This document shows positions 43,472-50,251 of a DNA stretch of 64,000 bases, one piece after another; position 1 is the stretch's first letter; every line of letters starts with the position of its first letter. This stretch comes from Alphaproteobacteria bacterium (GTDB taxonomy: Bacteria > Pseudomonadota > Alphaproteobacteria > Caulobacterales > Parvularculaceae). The stretch spans positions 45,236 through 109,235 of the forward strand of contig JAUIMC010000013.1 of the NCBI GenBank assembly GCA_030433215.1, given 5' to 3'. The notes below the pieces were generated by a model. That model saw only the letters and a list, made by a program, of their open reading frames with translations, was not told the origin of the DNA and did no database searches. The translations under genes and the position numbers were made by a program.

Positions 43472-45475
43472 TCACGGCCCGGCCCGGGGCGCTTTCGGCG
43501 CCAGAATTTCATCCCATATGCCGAGTTCTTCAAAACGGGCGTTGAAATATTTCGCGCCGTCGGGGGTCAGGTGATTGTTGTCGAACATGATCACCCCGCC
43601 GTCTGGCGCAATGGCGCGGCAGCGTTCGCGTTCATTCTCGCCACAAAGAATGTCGTAAAGGCTGATGTAAAAATCGTCGCCGGGGTTTTCTTCGAGAATC
43701 GTCTCTATGCTTTCGGCAAACTCAAGATTGTATGGGCGGTATTTTTTCAATTGTTCGTCTTGCGGCAACAGGCCGAACCGGCTTGCGAAGGACAGCCCGT
43801 TAAAGCCTTGCGTTTTGGGCCCTATGGCGATCACTCTGGCGTCGGGGTTAAACAGTCTGAGCTGATCGGTGGCGGTCGCGTAATAGCGCGCCCCCCAGCT
43901 GGTCCATGCGACGGCGAAAACCACGATGTCGGCTTCAGCAACAACTGTCCTCAGTTTTGCGTTCATGTTCCCATGGATGGCTTCGCATCGCTCTTTCCAT
44001 GAAGCTTTTACGTATTTCTCTATGACGGAGAATTGAAGCCCCAACGCGGCCTGGCATGCGTTCCTGGTGCGCAGGAGGGCGGTATCGAGTTGATCGGCGC
44101 CTTGATGCTCGCTGAGAATATTCAGGAAGTCTCGTCCCTGGCTGTCCCCGATAACAAGCAGTTTTGGTTTTCCGTTGTCGGAGAAAGTCTTTTTCGTCTG
44201 GGAAGGCGCGTCGGCGTAAGTGATGAAATCCTGAAGGTCTTTATCGAGCTGCGCTTTCAGTTCCGGCGACCCCCAGAGCGCATATCGCCAGCCCCAGCCT
44301 TTGCTCGCCCACACATTGGAGGCGATGAGGACGCCCATGAAAGCGACGGATACATAAAGAAGCCCGGCGAAGGCGCGCGACTGGTTGGCGAAATTGTACC
44401 GGCCGAACCGGAACGGTCTTTCGACATAGCGGAACATCAAATAGGCGATCAGGAATGCGGCGGCGACAATGACGCCCTTATCCGTCACGCTCAGTTCGTC
44501 AAACTTGTAATAGCGGAAGAAAACAATGATCGGCCAATGGGCGAGGTAAAGCGAATAGCTGATCAGCCCGATCCAGATGGCGGGCGGGTTGTTGAGCGCG
44601 CGGGCGGCGTATCGCGCGGTTCCGGCGTAAATCATGAGGGACGCGCCGGCGCAGGCGATCAGCGCATAGAGCGGCGAAAAGGCGACGTCTTCCGGATAAA
44701 ACAGGATTGGCCAGAGCGTGGCGGCCAGCCCTGCGAGAAAAAGAGGTTCCAGAAGGATTTTCCGTTTCGGCTGGATTTGAATGAGCCACGCCATGAGCGC
44801 GCCAAGGCCGAATTCGAAGACGCGAAACGGCGCCAGGTAAAATATGGTCGCCTCTCCGTCCGAGAACAGTCCCGCGATTGCCGGCGACAGGGCTTCCAGG
44901 AGCGAGCTTTGTCCGTCCATGAAGACGAAATTGAGAAAAAAACTGAAGACGCCGGCGGCGAGGATGAAGGCCGGCGCGGTGAACCGGGGCGCCTTCAGCA
45001 AAAGCAGGGTCAAAACGGCCGGCCAGACCAGGTAAAACTGTTCCTCGACGCTCAAGGACCATGTGTGAAGCAAGGGCTTCAGATCCGCCGTGGTGTCGAA
45101 ATATCCGCTTTCCCGCCAGAAATAAAAATTGGAAAGGCTTGTCAGCGCATAGACGGCGGCGCCGCCGAAGCGCTGAAAGTGCTGCGGCGAAAACAGCATG
45201 AACGAGATGACGAAACAGCAGGCCAGCGTGAAGAACAGGGCCGGGAACAATCGTCTTGCGCGGCGAATGTAAAACCGCGCGAAATCGAATCCGCCGGTGG
45301 ATAGGATTTCCTTGCGGATCAGCCGGGTGATGAGGAACCCGCTGATGACAAAGAACACATCGACGCCAAGAAAGCCGCCGGAGAAACGGGCGACGTCAAG
45401 ATGGAAGAACAGAACGCTCAAGACCGCCAGCGCTCTCAAACCATCGATATCCGGTCTGTATGTTGATGGCGTCAT
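43472..45475 (-). CDS. Membrane acyltransferase with SGNH domain (OafA/YrhL-like)
   Basis: 667 aa. An acyltransferase-3 domain (about 1-370, ten helices) begins YRPDIDGLRALAVLSVLFFHL with the catalytic His and GVDVFFVISGFLI, and continues HTWSLSVEEQFYLVWP. A periplasmic SGNH domain (about 420-660) has the serine in VIGDSQGRDFLN and the Asp/His pair in FDNNHLTPDGAKYF. Such two-domain proteins acetylate O-antigen, capsule or peptidoglycan. It would modify the glycans made in this region. Confidence 0.92.
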   Translation of the reverse strand: MTPSTYRPDIDGLRALAVLSVLFFHLDVARFSGGFLGVDVFFVISGFLITRLIRKEILSTGGFDFARFYIRRARRLFPALFFTLACCFVISFMLFSPQHFQRFGGAAVYALTSLSNFYFWRESGYFDTTADLKPLLHTWSLSVEEQFYLVWPAVLTLLLLKAPRFTAPAFILAAGVFSFFLNFVFMDGQSSLLEALSPAIAGLFSDGEATIFYLAPFRVFEFGLGALMAWLIQIQPKRKILLEPLFLAGLAATLWPILFYPEDVAFSPLYALIACAGASLMIYAGTARYAARALNNPPAIWIGLISYSLYLAHWPIIVFFRYYKFDELSVTDKGVIVAAAFLIAYLMFRYVERPFRFGRYNFANQSRAFAGLLYVSVAFMGVLIASNVWASKGWGWRYALWGSPELKAQLDKDLQDFITYADAPSQTKKTFSDNGKPKLLVIGDSQGRDFLNILSEHQGADQLDTALLRTRNACQAALGLQFSVIEKYVKASWKERCEAIHGNMNAKLRTVVAEADIVVFAVAWTSWGARYYATATDQLRLFNPDARVIAIGPKTQGFNGLSFASRFGLLPQDEQLKKYRPYNLEFAESIETILEENPGDDFYISLYDILCGENERERCRAIAPDGGVIMFDNNHLTPDGAKYFNARFEELGIWDEILAPKAPRAGP

Positions 45476-45735
45476 GGGGGCTCAAGAACAGATCTGGTAT
45501 GGTGAAAGAGACGGCTGCGAAGGCCCTAGCCTGACGGCGTTCGGACCGGAAAGGCGACCCCGCCTGGACTTTTCCCTCGTTGGAAAGCGGCCGGGGGCGG
45601 CGTGACCTTTGCCTACGGAATTTCAAGCGCGCTGGCGTCCATCACGGCCCCCTTGCGATTTCCCCATCAAACCCAGCCCGCCGGCGATTGCAAGCATGGT
45701 GGAATCGCCGACGGAATTGGGGTGCGGAATTGCCT

Positions 45736-45752
45736 GGGGAAAAATTTTCCCC
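45736..45752. repeat. 17-bp palindrome upstream of nrdB
   Basis: GGGGAAAAATTTTCCCC: a perfect dyad with 8-bp arms around a single central base. It is too symmetric for chance in this context and looks like a protein-binding site or a short hairpin. Confidence 0.6.
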
Positions 45753-45759
45753 GTATTGC

Positions 45760-45787
45760 CCCCAAAACAATCCCCAGCTTTTGGGGA
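45760..45787. repeat. Nested inverted repeats upstream of nrdB
   Basis: CCCCAAAA (45760-45767) and TTTTGGGG (45779-45786) pair over eight bases with an 11-nt loop. Within that loop TCCCCA (45771-45776) can pair instead with TGGGGA (45782-45787). The two pairings exclude each other because they share the right arm. Confidence 0.55.
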
Positions 45788-45808
45788 AGGCTATTTGAAA
45801 ACAAGGCC

Positions 45809-45824
45809 CCACATCATCTTGCGA
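45809..45824 (+). promoter_or_regulatory. Candidate NrdR box 1
   Basis: The core CATCATCTTG (45812-45821) matches seven of ten positions of the NrdR core CwAtATaTwG. It is weak alone, but its core starts exactly 31 bp before that of box 2, the usual three-turn spacing of paired NrdR sites. Confidence 0.5.
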
Positions 45825-45839
45825 TCTGGTTCAAACAAA

Positions 45840-45855
45840 ATACAAGATATAGTCA
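45840..45855 (+). promoter_or_regulatory. Candidate NrdR box 2
   Basis: The core CAAGATATAG (45843-45852) matches nine of ten positions of the NrdR core CwAtATaTwG. NrdR is the ATP/dATP-sensing repressor of ribonucleotide reductase genes. The box ends 40 bp before the nrdB start codon. Confidence 0.65.
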
Positions 45856-45895
45856 ACATTCCGCCTCTCCCATGCTCATAGCAGGACGTTCGAAA

Positions 45896-46951
45896 ATGGC
45901 TGACGCATCCCAATCGCCCCATGAAATCGCCCCGGAGTTGCCGGGCCTCATGACCCCGTCTTTGGCCTACAAGCCCTTCCGCTATCCGTGGGCTTACGAC
46001 TTCTGGAAGAAGCAGCAGCAGGTCCACTGGATGCCCGAAGAGGTGCCGCTCGGCGAGGACTGCAAGGACTGGGCGAACAAGCTCGACGATGGCGAGCGCA
46101 ATCTCCTGACGCAGATTTTCCGCTTCTTCACCCAGTCGGATATCGAGGTGAACGACAACTACATGGAGCGTTACAGCCGCGTCTTCAAACCCACCGAAGT
46201 GAAGATGATGCTGTCGGCCTTCTCCAACATGGAGACGATCCATGTGGCCGCCTATGCGCTTCTCCTTGAGACCATCGGCATGCCGGATTCGGAATTCACG
46301 GCATTTCTTCAGTATAAGGAAATGTCCGACAAGCATGATTACATGCAGCGTTTCGGCGTCGAGAGCCATGAAGACATCGCCCGCACGCTCGCCATGTTCG
46401 GCGCGTTTACGGAAGGGCTTCAGCTCTTCGCGTCTTTCGCCATGCTGATGAACTTCCCGCGCTTCAACAAGATGAAGGGCATGGGCCAGATCGTCACCTG
46501 GTCGATCCGCGACGAGTCGCTCCACTGCGAGGGCATGATCAGGATGTATCACGCCTTTGCGCGCGAGACCGGCTGCGTCACCAAACAGGTCGCCGACGAC
46601 ATCGTCGAATGCTGTGAAACGGTCGTGGGGCTGGAAGACAAGTTTATCGACCTTGCCTTCGAAATGGGGCCGGTGCAAGGCATGACGCCGAACGATATCA
46701 AGCAATATATCCGCTATATCGCCGACTGGCGTCTCGGCCAGCTCGAGCTGCCGAAGCTTTACGGCGTCGAGAAACACCCGCTGCCCTGGCTGACGGAAAT
46801 CCTTAACGGCGTTGAGCACGCCAATTTCTTCGAGGCGCGGGCCACGGAATATTCCAAGGCCGCCACCCGCGGCGAGTGGCATGGCGATGACGGCGTCTGG
46901 TCGAATTTCGATCAGATGATGGCCCGCCGCAACGAAGCCGCCAACGCCTGA
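45896..46951 (+). CDS. nrdB: Class Ia ribonucleotide reductase beta subunit NrdB
   Basis: 351 aa. The iron and radical site is intact: D82 in TQSDIEVND, then E113-T-I-H116-V-A-A-Y120, where Y120 is the radical tyrosine, and RDESLHCEG carries the later Glu/His ligands. It holds the diferric-tyrosyl cofactor that starts reduction of ribonucleotides by NrdA. AGGA nine bases before ATG 45896 supports this start. nrdA is not in the window, so the two subunits are encoded apart. Paired NrdR-type boxes lie just upstream. Confidence 0.96.
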   Translation: MADASQSPHEIAPELPGLMTPSLAYKPFRYPWAYDFWKKQQQVHWMPEEVPLGEDCKDWANKLDDGERNLLTQIFRFFTQSDIEVNDNYMERYSRVFKPTEVKMMLSAFSNMETIHVAAYALLLETIGMPDSEFTAFLQYKEMSDKHDYMQRFGVESHEDIARTLAMFGAFTEGLQLFASFAMLMNFPRFNKMKGMGQIVTWSIRDESLHCEGMIRMYHAFARETGCVTKQVADDIVECCETVVGLEDKFIDLAFEMGPVQGMTPNDIKQYIRYIADWRLGQLELPKLYGVEKHPLPWLTEILNGVEHANFFEARATEYSKAATRGEWHGDDGVWSNFDQMMARRNEAANA

Positions 46952-47046
46952 GGCGGCCGGCCGATATTCACAAAGCCTGCGGGACCCTTTAATCGGTGTC
47001 GCCAAAAGTAACACGCCTGCAAGGTTGCGGGTGCTAAGCTGCGGCG

Positions 47047-48213
47047 ATGATGACACAGGGCCCGACACCCCGGACCGCGCTCGCGAGGCTGCGCGACTGG
47101 TTCCTCACGGACGCGCTGCCGCTTTGGGCGGCGCAGGGCTACGACCATGCGCGCGGCGGCTTTCATGAAGCGCTGAATTTCGACGGGACGCCCGCCGCGG
47201 GCCGTTCCCGCCGGGTCCGGTCGCAGGCGCGCCAGATCCACGCCTTTTCCCAGTCGGGCCTGCGCGGCTGGCATGATGGGGCAGAGGCGCTCGCCGCCAA
47301 GGGCTTCGATTATTTCCTGGCGCGCGCCTGTCCCGATGAGGGCGCGCGCGGCTGTGCGCACCGGCTCGATAGCGAGGGCGCCGTCATCGATGAGCGCCGG
47401 GACCTTTATGATCAGGCTTTTCTGCTGCTCGCCAGCGCCTCGCGCTGGGAGGCGGCGAAAGACGAGCGCGCGCTTCATCTCGCTGACAGGACCATCGCCT
47501 TCCTGGAGAGCGAGCTCGCCTCGGCCCATGGCGGCTGGCTGGAGAGCGACCGCGCCGAGCTGCCGCGCCGGCAGAACCCGCATATGCATCTTATCGAAGC
47601 GTTCCTGGCGCTTCATCGGGTGACCGGCGACGAGAAATATCTCGCTTTGGCCGATCGCATTCGCGATCTTTTCGACCGCGTTTTCTATCAGACGGAAAAG
47701 GGCGTCATCCGCGAATTCTTCGACGAGGATTGGCGCCTTCAGGACAAAGACCAGCCAGCCGAACCCGGCCATATGCTCGAATGGGTCTGGCTCCTGCGCG
47801 CCCATGACAGGGCTCATGACAGGGCCCATGCTAAACCTGCGGCCGGCGACAGCTCGGGGGTGCGCGAACGGCTTTATGAACGGGCCGTCGCGCTCGGCGC
47901 CGATCCGGGTTTTTTCGGGTTTTTCGACAACAAGGCGCCGCTGACGGGCGGCGTTCACAGTGCGAAGCGCCTGTGGCCCCAGACCGAAGGGGTGCGCGCC
48001 GCTCTCGTTCTCGGGCGCGAGCGCGAGGCCGCCGCGCTCGTCGATAATCTCTTCATGACCTATCTAGCCACAGAAACGCCGGGTCTTTGGGTGGACGAGT
48101 TTGACGCGGAGGGCTGTCCCGTCTCCAAAGACACGCCCGCCAGCATCCTTTATCATATTTATGAAGCGGTCGCCGAAGCGGACGCGGTGTTGACCATGGG
48201 AGAGGCGGGATGA
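47047..48213 (+). CDS. AGE-family sugar epimerase/isomerase
   Basis: 388 aa. The (alpha/alpha)6 barrel of the N-acylglucosamine 2-epimerase family is clear: GYDHARGGFHEALNFDG, RRVRSQARQIHAFS, DLYDQAFLLLASA, RRQNPHMHLIEAFLAL, AEPGHMLEWVWLL and KRLWPQTEGVRAAL hold the conserved Arg and His residues. Because its stop overlaps the mannose-1-phosphate guanylyltransferase start by ATGA, the likely job is to make mannose-6-phosphate or mannose for GDP-mannose synthesis; N-acyl-sugar epimerisation is the alternative. An in-frame 12-bp tandem repeat encodes AHDR-AHDR-AH near residue 255. Confidence 0.85.
   Translation: MMTQGPTPRTALARLRDWFLTDALPLWAAQGYDHARGGFHEALNFDGTPAAGRSRRVRSQARQIHAFSQSGLRGWHDGAEALAAKGFDYFLARACPDEGARGCAHRLDSEGAVIDERRDLYDQAFLLLASASRWEAAKDERALHLADRTIAFLESELASAHGGWLESDRAELPRRQNPHMHLIEAFLALHRVTGDEKYLALADRIRDLFDRVFYQTEKGVIREFFDEDWRLQDKDQPAEPGHMLEWVWLLRAHDRAHDRAHAKPAAGDSSGVRERLYERAVALGADPGFFGFFDNKAPLTGGVHSAKRLWPQTEGVRAALVLGREREAAALVDNLFMTYLATETPGLWVDEFDAEGCPVSKDTPASILYHIYEAVAEADAVLTMGEAG
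47800..47831 (+). repeat. In-frame 12-bp tandem repeat in the AGE gene
   Basis: GCCCATGACAGG, GCTCATGACAGG and a partial third GCCCATG. It adds four residues per unit inside a variable loop of the epimerase, so copy number could vary between strains without frameshift. Confidence 0.7.
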
Positions 48214-49262
48214 AAATCCAGCCGGCCATCATGTCAGGCGGGGCAGGCACGCGCCTGTGGCCGCTGTCGCGCAAGGCGCGGCCGAAACAGTTTCTCAACC
48301 TTGCGGGCGAGACCTCGCTGTTTCAGGAAACCGCTTCGCGGCTGTCCGACGGCGGCGGCGTATTTGCAGCCCCTCTGGTGATCGCCGGGCGGGGGCATGG
48401 GAAGCTTGTCGCGGAACAACTCGCCGGCGCAGGCATCGCGCCTGCTGACATCATTCTCGAGCCCTGTCCGCGCAACACGGCGGCGGTGGCGGCGGTCGCA
48501 GCCCTATGGACAGCGCGCGCGGCGCCGGATGCGCTCGTTCTCCTGGCGCCCGCAGATCATCATATCGACGATGCGGCGGGATTCCGCGAGGCGGTCCTGC
48601 TCGGCGCCAAGGCTGCGGCGTCCGGGCGCATCGTCACGTTCGGCGTCAAGCCGGTTCGGGCGCATACGGGCTACGGATATATTCAGGCTGCGGAGGAAAT
48701 CAGTGAAAAGGTTTTCCGCATCGCCGGCTTCAAGGAAAAACCCGATGAAAAAACCGCCCAAGGCTATCTCGATGCGGGCGGCTATTACTGGAACGCCGGC
48801 ATTTTCCTGTTCAGCCCCCAGGCGATGATCAACGCGCTCGAGGCCCATGCGCCGGACATTCTGAAAGGCGCCGGCGGCGCCCTTTCAGAGGCCGCGCCGC
48901 AGGGGGGCGGGCTGCTCCTGGACGAAGGGTTGTTCTCGAAAACGCCAAGCGACTCCATCGACTATGCGGTGATGGAAAAGACCGACAAGGCTGCGGTCGT
49001 GGCGCCTGTCGATGTCGGCTGGAACGATATCGGCAGCTGGACGGAGACCGCGTCCGATCCTGAAAGCGCAGGCCATATGCTTGAGGCTTGCCGCAATGTG
49101 ACGGTCCGGTCCGACGGGCCGGTGATCGGCGCCGTGGGCGTTGAAGACCTCGTGATCGTCGCGACAGGCGACGCGGTGCTGGTGGCGCGCAAGGACAAGG
49201 CTCAGGACGTGAAGAAACTGGTGGAAGAATTGAAGCGCCGCGGCCGGGAGGATCTTCTGTGA
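48210..49262 (+). CDS. manC: Mannose-1-phosphate guanylyltransferase
   Basis: 350 aa. MSGGAGTRLWPLSRKARPKQFL is the GTP-binding start of the GMP family, with EPCPRNTAAV, LLAPADHHI, FKEKPDE, YYWNAGIFLF and VDVGWNDIGSW following. It makes GDP-mannose from mannose-1-phosphate and GTP. The isomerase domain of bifunctional AlgA/ManC is absent, which fits the AGE-family isomerase encoded just upstream supplying mannose-6-phosphate. The phosphomannomutase is not in the window. It is coupled to the next gene by a four-base overlap. Confidence 0.94.
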   Translation: MKIQPAIMSGGAGTRLWPLSRKARPKQFLNLAGETSLFQETASRLSDGGGVFAAPLVIAGRGHGKLVAEQLAGAGIAPADIILEPCPRNTAAVAAVAALWTARAAPDALVLLAPADHHIDDAAGFREAVLLGAKAAASGRIVTFGVKPVRAHTGYGYIQAAEEISEKVFRIAGFKEKPDEKTAQGYLDAGGYYWNAGIFLFSPQAMINALEAHAPDILKGAGGALSEAAPQGGGLLLDEGLFSKTPSDSIDYAVMEKTDKAAVVAPVDVGWNDIGSWTETASDPESAGHMLEACRNVTVRSDGPVIGAVGVEDLVIVATGDAVLVARKDKAQDVKKLVEELKRRGREDLL

Positions 49263-50251
49263 GCGCGCCCCAAAAAGTGTTTCTGACCGGCGCGGCCGGC
49301 TTTATCGGCTTTTACGTCGCAAGGGCGCTGCTCGACAAAGGCGTCGAAGTGGTCGGCGTCGACAATCTCAACGATTATTACGACCCGGCCTTGAAGAAGG
49401 CCCGGCTCGCCGAGATCGGCGCTCATAAGGGCTTTCACTTCCATGAAGCCGACATCGCCGATCATGAAGCGCTGAAAAAGATTCCGGGCGCCCTCGAGGC
49501 TGATGTCATCATCCATCTCGCGGCGCAGGCGGGCGTTCGCTATTCGCTGGAAAACCCTTTTGCTTACGCCTCTTCGAATCTGACGGGGCATTTGTCGGTG
49601 CTCGAACTGGCGCGCCACGCGACACAGTTGCAGCGGCTGGTCTACGCCTCTTCAAGTTCGGTTTACGGCGCAAATGAAAAGACGCCCTTTTCTGAAACCG
49701 ATCCGGTCGACCATCCGGTCTCGCTCTATGCGGCGACGAAGCGCGCCGATGAAATGATGAGCGAGTCCTATGCAAGGCTTTACGGCCTGCCGCAGATCGG
49801 CCTCAGGTTTTTCACCGTTTACGGACCCTGGGGCCGGCCGGACATGGCCTATTGGTCTTTCGCGGACAGGATCATGAAGGGCGAGCCGATCCGGGTTTTC
49901 AATCATGGCGATCTCGAGCGCGATTTCACCTATATCGACGATATCGTCGTGGGCGTCGTCGCGACCGCGCTTCAGCCGATGAAACCGTTGGGAGGCGCGC
50001 CGCACCGGCTCTACAATATCGGCAACAACCGGCCGGTAAGGCTCGGGCGCTTCATCGAGGTCCTGGAAGAGGCGATCGGCGAAAAAGCCGAGAAAATCTA
50101 CGAGGACATGGCGCCGGGCGACGTCCGCCGGACCTGCGCCGACATTTCCGCCATCGCCGCCGATTACGGTTTTGCGCCGACGACGCCGCTCGAAGACGGC
50201 ATTCCGAAATTCATCGACTGGTTTCGCGCCTGGCGCGCGAAAAACGCCTAG
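49259..50251 (+). CDS. NAD-dependent epimerase, UDP-glucuronate 4-epimerase-like
   Basis: 330 aa, GTG start. The Rossmann motif TGAAGFIGFYVARAL, VDNLNDYYDPALKKARL, the SDR catalytic SSSSVYG and Y-x3-K in YAATKRADE, and LRFFTVYGPWGRPDMA with FNHGDLERDFTYIDDIV are typical of UDP-GlcA 4-epimerases such as CapI/LspL. It probably makes UDP-galacturonate for an acidic polymer. It ends the AGE - manC - epimerase operon and overlaps the stop of the convergent protease gene by four bases. Confidence 0.9.
   Translation: MSAPQKVFLTGAAGFIGFYVARALLDKGVEVVGVDNLNDYYDPALKKARLAEIGAHKGFHFHEADIADHEALKKIPGALEADVIIHLAAQAGVRYSLENPFAYASSNLTGHLSVLELARHATQLQRLVYASSSSVYGANEKTPFSETDPVDHPVSLYAATKRADEMMSESYARLYGLPQIGLRFFTVYGPWGRPDMAYWSFADRIMKGEPIRVFNHGDLERDFTYIDDIVVGVVATALQPMKPLGGAPHRLYNIGNNRPVRLGRFIEVLEEAIGEKAEKIYEDMAPGDVRRTCADISAIAADYGFAPTTPLEDGIPKFIDWFRAWRAKNA

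Larger units (their letters stand above)
45476..45895. promoter_or_regulatory. Divergent control region between acyltransferase and nrdB
   Basis: 420 bp without a convincing gene. The nrdB-proximal part is AT-rich and holds two palindromic elements (45736-45752, 45760-45787) and two NrdR-type boxes (45809-45824 and 45840-45855). A TTGCGA at 45819 and TACAAG at 45841, 16 bases apart, could be the nrdB -35 and -10, overlapping both boxes, as expected for repression. The open frame extends from nrdB to 45602 but lacks coding character. Confidence 0.55.

Noticed and set aside
45602..45895. A 98-codon N-terminal extension of nrdB
   Set aside because: The stretch contains the palindromes and NrdR-type boxes, lacks coding character, and NrdB homology begins after the ATG at 45896.
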